Source: an uncultured Aquimarina sp.
Lineage (GTDB): Bacteria; Bacteroidota; Bacteroidia; Flavobacteriales; Flavobacteriaceae
Direction: 5' to 3'
Assembly: GCF_947500065.1 (NCBI RefSeq)
Contig: NZ_CANMQT010000001.1
Span: 1 to 64,000 of the forward strand
Length of the DNA: 64,000 bases
The notes below the pieces were generated by a model. The model worked only from the letters and a program-made list of their open reading frames with translations. It was not told the DNA's origin and made no database searches. Below, in pieces: positions 1 to 8,574 of the stretch. Made by a program: the position numbers and the translations under genes. Every line of letters starts with the position of its first letter. Position 1 is the stretch's first letter.

Positions 1-11
1 AAATCAAAATC

Positions 12-98
12 ATGAGAACTTTAGACAACAATCAAATTACTAAAAAATTAAAAACAACAAACGGAAATATCTGGAACTCCAAAAGACGTTTTAGATAG
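12..98 (+). CDS. short ORF (28 aa) MRTLDNNQITKKLKTTNGNIWNSKRRFR
   Basis: ATG..TAG; near-identical second copy at 158-244; substitutions preserve the frame. Confidence 0.5.
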   Translation: MRTLDNNQITKKLKTTNGNIWNSKRRFR

Positions 99-157
99 TC
101 TAACATAAAAAAACATCAATCAACCTGTCCGCCTCTGGTGGATTAAAAATCAAAATC

Positions 158-244
158 ATGAGAACTTTAGACAACAATCAAATTACTAAAAAATTAAAAA
201 CAACAAACGGAAATATCTGGAACGCCAAAAGACGTTTTAGGTAG
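158..244 (+). CDS. short ORF (28 aa) MRTLDNNQITKKLKTTNGNIWNAKRRFR, paralogue of 12-98
   Basis: tandem copy with one S->A and one synonymous aga->agg change. Confidence 0.5.
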   Translation: MRTLDNNQITKKLKTTNGNIWNAKRRFR

Positions 245-301
245 TCCAATAAAAAAAACATCAACCTCTCCGTCATAAGCGGATCAAAAAAACTAATCAT
301 C

Positions 302-451
302 ATGAGAACATTACAAAACATACGGAATATATCACGAAACAGTGCTACTCCACAATATAATAGGTTCGTAAATTACATCACTCAATTCTACGATTATGAA
401 GGAAACATTATTACCGGAAATAAAAGATACACCTACCAAGTTGAACGTTAA
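302..451 (+). CDS. short ORF (49 aa) MRTLQNIRNISRNSATPQYNRFVNYITQFYDYEGNIITGNKRYTYQVER
   Basis: same MRTL start and similar leader hairpin as the two preceding sORFs; followed by a terminator. Confidence 0.45.
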   Translation: MRTLQNIRNISRNSATPQYNRFVNYITQFYDYEGNIITGNKRYTYQVER

Positions 452-455
452 AACA

Positions 456-495
456 AAAAGCTGAATTTTAGGGCAAACCAAAAAATTCAGCTTTT
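456..495. terminator. bidirectional rho-independent terminator
   Basis: aaaagctgaatttt...aaaaaattcagctttt inverted repeat between convergent genes. Confidence 0.75.
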
Positions 496-532
496 ATCTT
501 TATATTACTTTGATCATAAAAATTCTTACATA

Positions 533-1774
533 TTACTTGACTTCCATTACTTTTTTCTTTGATCCAAACTGTAATTTCCCTGTCTCTATTTGAATCGCTG
601 TTTTTGCCAAAATAGTAAAAACAAAAGCTCCCAATGCCCATATACCAAGTGTTACTCCAATCTCAATTCCTGTAGGAGTATATTCTGCTATTTTACCATA
701 AGGTCCGGGAATAAAACCTGGAACAATCAAACCAAATCCTTTTTCTATCCAGATAGCCACAAATAGTATAAAACAACAAAAATACAATACCCTCAAATTG
801 TTCCGTAACTTACCAAATGTAAGTAAAATTGTTGCGAGCACATTCAACGGAATTGCCGTCCAGATCCAAGGTAATAAAGCTGTTTTGCCGTGTAACCCAA
901 AGAATAAATAATACGCGCTCTCACTATGATGTGTAGGTGCATAAAACTCCTTAAATAATTCAGATACCAGCATGATCAAGTTGATCTGTGCCGCCACAGT
1001 CACAATCATTCCTATCTTTTTGATAGTTTTATCTTCTATCTTAAACTCTGTAAAACTTCGGATAATCGCTAACACCAAAATAATTAATGCAGGTCCTGCA
1101 GCAAAAGCTGACGCCAAAAAACGAGGGCCTAATAACGCATTATTCCAAAAAGGTCTTGCCTGTAATCCCTGATATAAGAAAGCGGTTACTAAGTGGATCG
1201 CAACAGCCCAGAAAACGGATAAAATGGCTCCGGGAACATATATTTTGGGGTTCGGAACTTTTCCTTGATACCGTTGGAATAAAATATAAAACGGAATCGA
1301 AATATTTAAAAACAAATATCCATTAAGCACCAGTACATCCCAAGTAAGCATAGAATTTGGAAAATTAAATACCCCAATACCCGGAATCATATGCCATAAT
1401 ACTGAAGGACCACCCATATCGGCTACCACAAAAGCTAGACACATAATTAATGCTGCTACAGCGAGTCCTTCTCCAATAAGTACCGCTTGTTTAAAATCAA
1501 TATCTTTTAAAACATAGGTTGGCATCACCAACATCACTGCCGCCGCCGCTACGCCTACTAAAAAAGTAAAATTAGATATATATAATCCCCAACTTACTCT
1601 GTCCGTCATTCCTGTTACACTCAGGCCATACTCTAGTTGTATCGAATAGCAATACATCCCTGTTATCATCACAAAAGTCAAAAATCCCATCCATAACAAG
1701 TATTTCATGGAACCTTTTGTAATCGTATCGAAGCTATCTTTAACTAAACTTCCAAAAACTTTGAGTGTTTTCAT
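533..1774 (-). CDS. nrfD: NrfD/PsrC-family polytopic quinol-oxidising membrane subunit
   Basis: 413 aa, many TM segments, NrfD-like translation, last gene of nap cluster. Confidence 0.8.
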   Translation of the reverse strand: MKTLKVFGSLVKDSFDTITKGSMKYLLWMGFLTFVMITGMYCYSIQLEYGLSVTGMTDRVSWGLYISNFTFLVGVAAAAVMLVMPTYVLKDIDFKQAVLIGEGLAVAALIMCLAFVVADMGGPSVLWHMIPGIGVFNFPNSMLTWDVLVLNGYLFLNISIPFYILFQRYQGKVPNPKIYVPGAILSVFWAVAIHLVTAFLYQGLQARPFWNNALLGPRFLASAFAAGPALIILVLAIIRSFTEFKIEDKTIKKIGMIVTVAAQINLIMLVSELFKEFYAPTHHSESAYYLFFGLHGKTALLPWIWTAIPLNVLATILLTFGKLRNNLRVLYFCCFILFVAIWIEKGFGLIVPGFIPGPYGKIAEYTPTGIEIGVTLGIWALGAFVFTILAKTAIQIETGKLQFGSKKKVMEVK

Positions 1775-1789
1775 GTATATTATTTTTTG

Positions 1790-1905
1790 GGCGTGTCCCG
1801 CCTAAGACGGGTCGGGCTATCCGCTATATCTTTTTTAAAGTCTTATCCTTCGACAAGCTCAGGATGACATTAAAAAAGGATGCCGCTCCTATCCCTCACG
1901 TAAAA
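1790..1905. repeat. dispersed flavobacterial-type intergenic element (gggcgtgtcccgcc..gggtcgggctatccgctatatc..cttcgacaagctcaggatgaca..ggatgccgctcctatccctcacg)
   Basis: recognised from memory as a common Bacteroidetes intergenic sequence with a nested palindrome. Confidence 0.5.
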
Positions 1906-1924
1906 CCATCTTTTTATTATACTA

Positions 1925-3118
1925 TCAATCCATAAAATACCAGAACTTAGGTTCGGTACCCAGATCTTCTTTTAATCTAAAAACTTTTTTATTTTCTAGT
2001 ACCCATCGGATTGTACTATTAGGATCTAATAAATTCCCAAAAATCCGAGCTCCAGTTGGACATGCTTCTACACAAGCGGGGTCTTTTCCTGATCTGGAAC
2101 GTTGTACACAAAAAGTACATTTTTCCATCACACCTTTCTTACGCATGCGATTCCCTAGATAATGTTGGTTTTTATTTACCTCTTCTTCTGGAACTTCTGG
2201 TTTACTCCAATTAAATCGTCGACCATCATAAGGACATGCTGCCATACAATAGCGACAACCTACGCACCAGTCATAATCAATTACCACTAATCCATCATCT
2301 TCACGCCATGTAGCTTCTACAGGACACACTTCTACACAAGGAGGGTTGTCACAATGAAAACATTGGGTTCCCATATAAAAATGACCTTCTGCAGGTACTT
2401 CGTGATAATAGTTATCATCAGCTTCGTTAAACTTAAATCCTTCTCCATCCTTCATCTCATGAATCCTGATATACTGCATTTCAGAATTTCTATCTTGATT
2501 ATTTTCCTTGACACAAGCATTTACACAATCCATATAACCTTGACATTTAGATATATTAAATGCATATCCAAACAACACATCTTTTGCTGCGTCTGTGGAT
2601 TTCATGGTTATGTTTTGTTTTTTACGTAATTCATAAGATCGTACCAATCTATTTACTGTAGCATTTCGCTCCTCATCTGTCATCAATTTATAGTTTCCTT
2701 TAAACTGCTCTTCCCAATCAATCTGTGCTTTTTCTTTACCTTCATCTCCTGTAATTACACTACAAGAAGTACTTACTGCACCTGCTCCAATCATAAGGCT
2801 AGCAGTTAATTTCCTGAAAGCTGTACGCCGGTCCATTTTCACTTCAAACACTTGATCAAAACCATCTTTTTTGCGCTCGTCTCCAATAGCAGCATCTACC
2901 GCAGCATCAAAGAATTCCTGTTCACTAACCTCAGGGACACTATGAGAACCACAACTTCCCGAAGTATTTCCACAACCACAAGATGTTTTAACAGGAGTTG
3001 ATTCGTTTACTTGAGAACCACATCCACCTGAAGTACTTCCACAACCACAGGATCCACCTGAAGTTTGTTTGGTTGTACTATTTAGATTCAGCTTAAAATA
3101 TTTTCCAATTCCACTCAT
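1925..3118 (-). CDS. 4Fe-4S ferredoxin-type electron transfer subunit (DsrO/NrfC/HybA-like) with Cys/Gly-rich N-terminal extension and internal Tat-like motif
   Basis: multiple CxxCxxCxxxC motifs; DRRTAFRKLTASLMIGAGAVSTSC internal. Confidence 0.85.
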   Translation of the reverse strand: MSGIGKYFKLNLNSTTKQTSGGSCGCGSTSGGCGSQVNESTPVKTSCGCGNTSGSCGSHSVPEVSEQEFFDAAVDAAIGDERKKDGFDQVFEVKMDRRTAFRKLTASLMIGAGAVSTSCSVITGDEGKEKAQIDWEEQFKGNYKLMTDEERNATVNRLVRSYELRKKQNITMKSTDAAKDVLFGYAFNISKCQGYMDCVNACVKENNQDRNSEMQYIRIHEMKDGEGFKFNEADDNYYHEVPAEGHFYMGTQCFHCDNPPCVEVCPVEATWREDDGLVVIDYDWCVGCRYCMAACPYDGRRFNWSKPEVPEEEVNKNQHYLGNRMRKKGVMEKCTFCVQRSRSGKDPACVEACPTGARIFGNLLDPNSTIRWVLENKKVFRLKEDLGTEPKFWYFMD

Positions 3119-3158
3119 AGCTTATGTTGTATTAAAATCACAATAAAATGTTATTGGA

Positions 3159-3782
3159 TCATTCTCTTTCTTTTACTTTCTGTGTATTAAACCTTGAAGG
3201 CCATCTGGATTCAATTTTAGGTTTGTGCGGATTGTGACAATTCACACAGGTCATTGCCGCTCTTGGTGTGGACCATCCTCCTATATTTTTTCCGTGTGCA
3301 CCTCCTTTCCAATCCTCAAACTGTGGACTATGACATTGCGCGCACAGTTGATAACTTCGGTTAAAATCAATAGCAGTACCTGTTAAACTTTTTAGGTTGT
3401 TCATATTATCACCGTTATGACAAGTAGCACAATTCATAACCTTCTCATTAGCGTGTACCAGATTAATATCCCAGTGTGCTTTCTTTAAATCAACACCTTT
3501 AAGTTCCTTTAGTGGTTTTGTATGACATTCGATACAAGCATATGATGTAATCTGACTCTTACGTTCGGGAATTAAGAACGTATGTTTTCCTTCCGTAATC
3601 TCTATGGTTTTGATATCTCCTATATATGATTCTGAAGAAATAGTCGTCCCATGATAATTCTTACTTTCTGCTTCTATTTTATCTGTTAAACTGTGATATT
3701 CTCCTTCGCTATGCTTACACGAAAACAGCCCGGTTACAAGCAAACTTCCCAGTACGTATATATAACTTCTTTTACTGATCAT
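3159..3782 (-). CDS. tetraheme cytochrome c lipoprotein
   Basis: CIECH, CATCH, CAQCH, CVNCH; lipobox LLVTGLFSC. Confidence 0.8.
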   Translation of the reverse strand: MISKRSYIYVLGSLLVTGLFSCKHSEGEYHSLTDKIEAESKNYHGTTISSESYIGDIKTIEITEGKHTFLIPERKSQITSYACIECHTKPLKELKGVDLKKAHWDINLVHANEKVMNCATCHNGDNMNNLKSLTGTAIDFNRSYQLCAQCHSPQFEDWKGGAHGKNIGGWSTPRAAMTCVNCHNPHKPKIESRWPSRFNTQKVKERE

Positions 3783-4470
3783 TTGTATGGGTTTTTCTTG
3801 AAAAAACTGCAGTGTTTACAATCTCTTGTGCAGGCACATGACATTGGCGACAGTTAATTCGTTCTGGATGGGTAACTCTAATTTCCTTTGGAGCTGCAGC
3901 ACCTGCATGACAGGACAAACAATTCTCACGCATCTGGATTTGATGTGGTATTACAGGTGGACTACCTGGTAATGCATTATTATTTCCTACTGATGCCGCA
4001 AACATTTTGAAAAAAGTAGTTTCTTTAAATAGGGTTTTCTCAGTTTGTGCAACATGACATTGTCGACAATTGATCATCTCTGGATGCGGTGTCACTGGAG
4101 CATACGCATTAAATTTCTCCGTAAACCCACCATTCTGATGGCATTGTAAACAGGCTTTTCCTCCCATACCACGCTCTCCTTTTATTAATGGATGCGGAAT
4201 ACTGGGCGGTGCTCCTGGATATGCTCGATTGTTATAATACGTTGCTAATGTTCTTTGATGTTCTTCATCTACGGGCATATTGAGATATTCCAATGCATAT
4301 TCAGAACGTTCAAAAACTCCTTTTTCTGAAGGAATTATAGATGTTGGCGCAGCATCCGAAATTGGAATATACGCTTCTTCCAAGCCTTTTTCATAGCTAT
4401 AATTCCATACAAGGATGAAAACGATGAAAAGCAGTGTAAAAAACGATATGATACCTAATCTCTTTTTCAT
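3772..4470 (-). CDS. napB: NapB-like cytochrome c with two tandem diheme units (four CxxCH)
   Basis: CLQCH, CRQCH, CLSCH, CRQCH; duplicated GxPPxIPH...CxxCH...HPexINCRQCHV units. Confidence 0.75.
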   Translation of the reverse strand: MKKRLGIISFFTLLFIVFILVWNYSYEKGLEEAYIPISDAAPTSIIPSEKGVFERSEYALEYLNMPVDEEHQRTLATYYNNRAYPGAPPSIPHPLIKGERGMGGKACLQCHQNGGFTEKFNAYAPVTPHPEMINCRQCHVAQTEKTLFKETTFFKMFAASVGNNNALPGSPPVIPHQIQMRENCLSCHAGAAAPKEIRVTHPERINCRQCHVPAQEIVNTAVFSRKTHTNDQ

Positions 4471-4473
4471 AAG

Positions 4474-6801
4474 TTAGGCTTTTTCAACTTTTACAGCACA
4501 TTTTTTATAATCGGGCTCTTTTGAAATCGGACAAAAAGAATCCAACGTAATATCATTGATCAGCATATTCTCATCAAAAAACGGAACAAATACCTGCATC
4601 GGAGCGGGTATACCTCGTTGATTTACAGAAGCTGGTAAGGTAATTTCTCCTCGTCTTGTTGTCAGTTTTACATTATCTCCTGTTTTGATTTGCAGTCGTT
4701 TAGCATCTCCAGGATTTAATTCTACATATCCATGTGGCATCGCTTGATGTAACACCGGAATCCTACGTGTCATGGATCCTGTATGCCAATGTTCCACTAC
4801 ACGACCTGTTCCTAACCAATACGGATATTCCTGATCAGGTTCTTCGGCAGCAGGCTCATATGGACGCTGCCAGATGACCGCTTTACCATCTGGTTTCCCA
4901 TAAAAATGAAATTTTTTACCATTAGAACAAGCTGGATCATATTTTGCATTAAAACGCCATTGAGTAGATTTACCGTCTACATATGGCCACATAGCACCAG
5001 ATTGGGATTTCAACACTTCCAGAGGAGCCATATTATGTTTCTTACCTACATGATGTTTTCGGTATTCATTATATATCTCTTCGATATGGGTTTCTTCTTT
5101 ATAGTAGAATTGTTTTTCATATCCGAGACGTTTTGCAACTTCTATTAATTGCCAGGTATCACTCATCGCTTCTCCAGGAGGATTCACCATTTGCTCAAAA
5201 TATTGAGTACGACGTTCTGAGTTCCCATACATTCCTTCACGTTCTATCCACATAGCCGACGGTAAAATCACATCTGCGATATCTGTAGTTGGTGTTGGAT
5301 ATATATCAGAAACAACAATAAAACGTCCTTCTTTCTTTGCTCCATCTCTATAACGCTTCAATTTTGGGATAGTCACCATAGGATTAGTTACCTGAATCCA
5401 CATAAAACGAATATCTCCGCGATCCAATGCCCTAAACATTTCTACGGTATGATAGGTCGGTTTGGGGTCAATATTTTCTACCGGAACATCCCATATTTTT
5501 GCAGCAAACTCGCGATGTTTTTTATTCATCACCACACCATGAGGGAGTTTATGGGTTAAGGTACCCACTTCCCTCACTGTACCACATGCACTAGGTTGGC
5601 CCGTTAAAGAAAATGGACTGTTACCTGGTTCTGATATTTTACCAGTTAATAAATGAATATTATAAATAATATTATTCATCCAGGTACCACGCGAATGCTG
5701 ATTTGGTCCCATACACCAAAAGGACATCACCTTCTTATTTGGATCACCATACTGCGCAGCCATATATTTGATATCTTTTACCGATACACCAGAAATTTTA
5801 GAAGCTTTTTCAGGAGTATAATCATCTAAGAACTTTTTATAGGCTTCAAAATTGATTTTCTCAGGCTTGTCTGTAAATTTATAGTTGTCCTCAAGACCAT
5901 AACCCATTTTGGTGAGTCCTTTGCTAAAATTACAATGCTCCTCAATAAATACCGAATTCATCCAACCATTATGTATAATTTCATAGCAAATGGCATTACC
6001 CACAGCTAAGTCTGATTGTGGGTTGAATATAATTGATGTATCCGCCGCCATGCTTGTTCGTGTAGTTCTCGTAGCAAAATCGATAATTTTCGACCCCCTT
6101 TTTAGTCGTTGATCTAATAACCTGGAAAATAACACTGGATGCATTTCCGCCATATTATTACCCCATAGCACAAAAGTATCGGCATAATCAATATCCTCAT
6201 AACATCCCATAGGTTCATCGAGTCCAAAAGAAGTCAAAAAACCAGTTACAGCAGTTGCCATACACAAGCGCGCATTTGCTTCTACGTTATTGGTACCTAT
6301 ACAACCTTTAAACAATTTAGAAGCAACATACCCATCAGGAATCGTCCATTGACCAGATCCGTAAATCGATACTGCATCTTTGCCATGATCTTTGATGGTT
6401 TCTTTCATTTTGGAAGCGATCAAATCCAATGCTTCTTTCATGGACGTTTCTACATATTGGCCATTTTTCTTTACCAAAGGTTTTGTTAATCTATCTTTGC
6501 CATACAGTGCCATAATAGAATGATAGCCTTTCACACAACATAATCCTTTATTCACAGGTGATTTTGGATCTCCTTTTACAGCAATAGCTTTTCCATCTTC
6601 AGTACCAATTAGAACTCCACAACCCACACCACAAAATCGACACGGTGCTTTTTTCCAATCTAAATTAGCTCCGTTTGGGATTCCTTTTTCTTGCTCATCG
6701 GCGAACAAAATTCCCGGAAACATGGTCGCAGCTGCAGTCATTGCAGATAGCATAGCCATTTTTCTTATAAAACTTCTTCTATTGGTTAGAGATGTATACA
6801 T
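4474..6801 (-). CDS. napA: periplasmic nitrate reductase catalytic subunit, Mo-bis-MGD
   Basis: 775 aa, Tat signal RRSFIRKMAML, CRFCGVGCGV 4Fe4S motif, LCMATAVTGF Mo-Cys region. Confidence 0.93.
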   Translation of the reverse strand: MYTSLTNRRSFIRKMAMLSAMTAAATMFPGILFADEQEKGIPNGANLDWKKAPCRFCGVGCGVLIGTEDGKAIAVKGDPKSPVNKGLCCVKGYHSIMALYGKDRLTKPLVKKNGQYVETSMKEALDLIASKMKETIKDHGKDAVSIYGSGQWTIPDGYVASKLFKGCIGTNNVEANARLCMATAVTGFLTSFGLDEPMGCYEDIDYADTFVLWGNNMAEMHPVLFSRLLDQRLKRGSKIIDFATRTTRTSMAADTSIIFNPQSDLAVGNAICYEIIHNGWMNSVFIEEHCNFSKGLTKMGYGLEDNYKFTDKPEKINFEAYKKFLDDYTPEKASKISGVSVKDIKYMAAQYGDPNKKVMSFWCMGPNQHSRGTWMNNIIYNIHLLTGKISEPGNSPFSLTGQPSACGTVREVGTLTHKLPHGVVMNKKHREFAAKIWDVPVENIDPKPTYHTVEMFRALDRGDIRFMWIQVTNPMVTIPKLKRYRDGAKKEGRFIVVSDIYPTPTTDIADVILPSAMWIEREGMYGNSERRTQYFEQMVNPPGEAMSDTWQLIEVAKRLGYEKQFYYKEETHIEEIYNEYRKHHVGKKHNMAPLEVLKSQSGAMWPYVDGKSTQWRFNAKYDPACSNGKKFHFYGKPDGKAVIWQRPYEPAAEEPDQEYPYWLGTGRVVEHWHTGSMTRRIPVLHQAMPHGYVELNPGDAKRLQIKTGDNVKLTTRRGEITLPASVNQRGIPAPMQVFVPFFDENMLINDITLDSFCPISKEPDYKKCAVKVEKA

Positions 6802-6805
6802 AGTA

Positions 6806-7045
6806 CTAGTTGTTTTGAGGTGTGTTAAATCCAGATACCATTGCTAATAATTTTAAACTTTCTATAGTTTCTAATTTTTCTTTCAGAATTGCTTCATCCG
6901 TCTTATTATTTGTTTCTGTGATTAAGATAAGGATGTCTTTATTTTGAGCAGGCATTACTTCGCATTGATTCATTTTAGATAATGTTTCAATAAGTTCGTT
7001 TTTTTTACCTGTATGTGGATGGGCTAAATAACTTTTGATTGGCAT
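6806..7045 (-). CDS. napD: NapD-like chaperone
   Basis: 79 aa small protein directly upstream of napA; NapD-like fold pattern. Confidence 0.6.
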   Translation of the reverse strand: MPIKSYLAHPHTGKKNELIETLSKMNQCEVMPAQNKDILILITETNNKTDEAILKEKLETIESLKLLAMVSGFNTPQNN

Positions 7046-7128
7046 ATTATTCAGTTTAAATCTTAAAAGAATTAAATGATTCGACTACAAAACACAATCA
7101 TTTCATATTCAATTAATTAAGATAAGGA

Positions 7129-8412
7129 TTATTCTTTGTTTTTCTTAAAATCTGTTGTAAAAAGATTCGGGTTAATAATCAATTGAGCCCAAGCCCAATT
7201 ATTAGTATTATCATTTGGTCTTCCTCCTTTTATAAGACTCATACTTTCTGAAGCGAACATATGAGAGTATCCAAGGTTCAGTTTTACATTTTTTATGATT
7301 TTCTGTGTAAAAACAACATCCACTTCCTTTCCCAGGTACTTATCCGCATCAGTTGTTAGATCAGCATTGGCCATAAAGTAATGTCCTTTTAATAATACGC
7401 TTGATTCTGAACCAGTTTTGAAAACGAACTTAGCGTATAGATCATTTAAGCCTACATTATTCGCGTGGTTACCTACATAGAAGTAATCCATAAATCCGTT
7501 GAATTTATGATTCGTACCATATAGCGGGAAGAAAGATTTGTTCTTGCTGTCACCATCCTGATCTGTTCCGCTCAATATCTCCACTCCTAATCCATATAAA
7601 ACATTCCCTGGTTTATAAGTAGCTTCTAAAGATATCTGGTAGGCACTGAGATCTGTATCCGCATCTGCTTTTCCGAATTGATAATAAGCACTACCCGCAA
7701 GATTTACTTTGTTTATCGGAAACCTAAAATAAGAGCCCGCAGTTTGTCGATAGAAAACTCCATCTGGTTCATCATTATTAACTCCTGTGAATTTTTGGAA
7801 TCCTGAATTAAGGAATAAAAAACTAGCTGAGCTTTTCTCCCAAGATTTCTTTAAATATGCATATTGCATCGCTTTATAGGTAAAGAATCCTTGGATATTA
7901 AACCCAGTTCCTTCATTAGATTGTCCTTGCTGACTGAAGGCTGCACCTACATCTACTTTGAATGTATTAGTATCATATTTTATCAAAGCAGCATCGTGAA
8001 AACGTCCCTGCATCGCCCAATCAAGTTCTCCAAAAATACGTTGATCATCATAAGAGATAACCTGTCTCCCTGCCTTTAGAGACCATTTTTCATTAAAAAA
8101 TACTTGACCCCAAGCCTGAAACAATGAAAAAGAATCATTACCATCACTTATTAAAATCTGACGTGTATCTCCCCAAGTACTCACATCCTGAACACTAACA
8201 AACAACTTCAATCTTTCCTGTTCATAACCTATATTCAATCTGGTACGTTGGGTTACAAATGCTGCCGGATCTGCATCATCAGGAAATAGATTATTGAATC
8301 CATGACGGTATTCAAACCTTGTTCTTAAATCTGCTTCGATTGTAAGTTGAGAAAATACATTTGTAGTAAAAAAGATTAAAAATAGAACGCATAAGTGTTT
8401 TACTATTTTCAT
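7129..8412 (-). CDS. alginate-export-family outer membrane porin
   Basis: signal peptide, beta-barrel; IEADLRTRFEYRHG...TQRTRLNIGYE...DVSTWGD. Confidence 0.75.
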   Translation of the reverse strand: MKIVKHLCVLFLIFFTTNVFSQLTIEADLRTRFEYRHGFNNLFPDDADPAAFVTQRTRLNIGYEQERLKLFVSVQDVSTWGDTRQILISDGNDSFSLFQAWGQVFFNEKWSLKAGRQVISYDDQRIFGELDWAMQGRFHDAALIKYDTNTFKVDVGAAFSQQGQSNEGTGFNIQGFFTYKAMQYAYLKKSWEKSSASFLFLNSGFQKFTGVNNDEPDGVFYRQTAGSYFRFPINKVNLAGSAYYQFGKADADTDLSAYQISLEATYKPGNVLYGLGVEILSGTDQDGDSKNKSFFPLYGTNHKFNGFMDYFYVGNHANNVGLNDLYAKFVFKTGSESSVLLKGHYFMANADLTTDADKYLGKEVDVVFTQKIIKNVKLNLGYSHMFASESMSLIKGGRPNDNTNNWAWAQLIINPNLFTTDFKKNKE

Positions 8413-8468
8413 AAAAAGAATATTTATTGGTATATCACAAATGTTAGTTTATTAATCATTTTATAATA

Positions 8469-8480
8469 TGACATTTGTCA
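8469..8480. promoter_or_regulatory. FNR-core-like dyad TGACATTTGTCA
   Basis: perfect palindrome 56 nt upstream of the porin/nap operon start. Confidence 0.65.
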
Positions 8481-8574
8481 GGTTTCATTCGAAATGTTTT
8501 TGCGAATTTCAGCACTTTGATACATGAAAAATGAATTTAACAGGTATAGTTTTGACATACCTATTCTTTCACGA

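Larger units (their letters stand above)
1..245 (+). repeat. two-copy tandem direct repeat (about 100 bp unit) carrying the 28-aa sORF
   Basis: aaatcaaaatcatgagaactttagacaac... repeated at 1 and about 147. Confidence 0.85.

Noticed and set aside
972-1326. + strand ORFs 972..1172 and 1087..1326
   Set aside because: Antisense to the well-supported nrfD-like CDS; no recognisable product.
533-3118. NrfD + FeS pair as a hydrogenase or polysulfide reductase module
   Set aside because: Contiguous with napA/napB/napD in one direction; no separate catalytic subunit.
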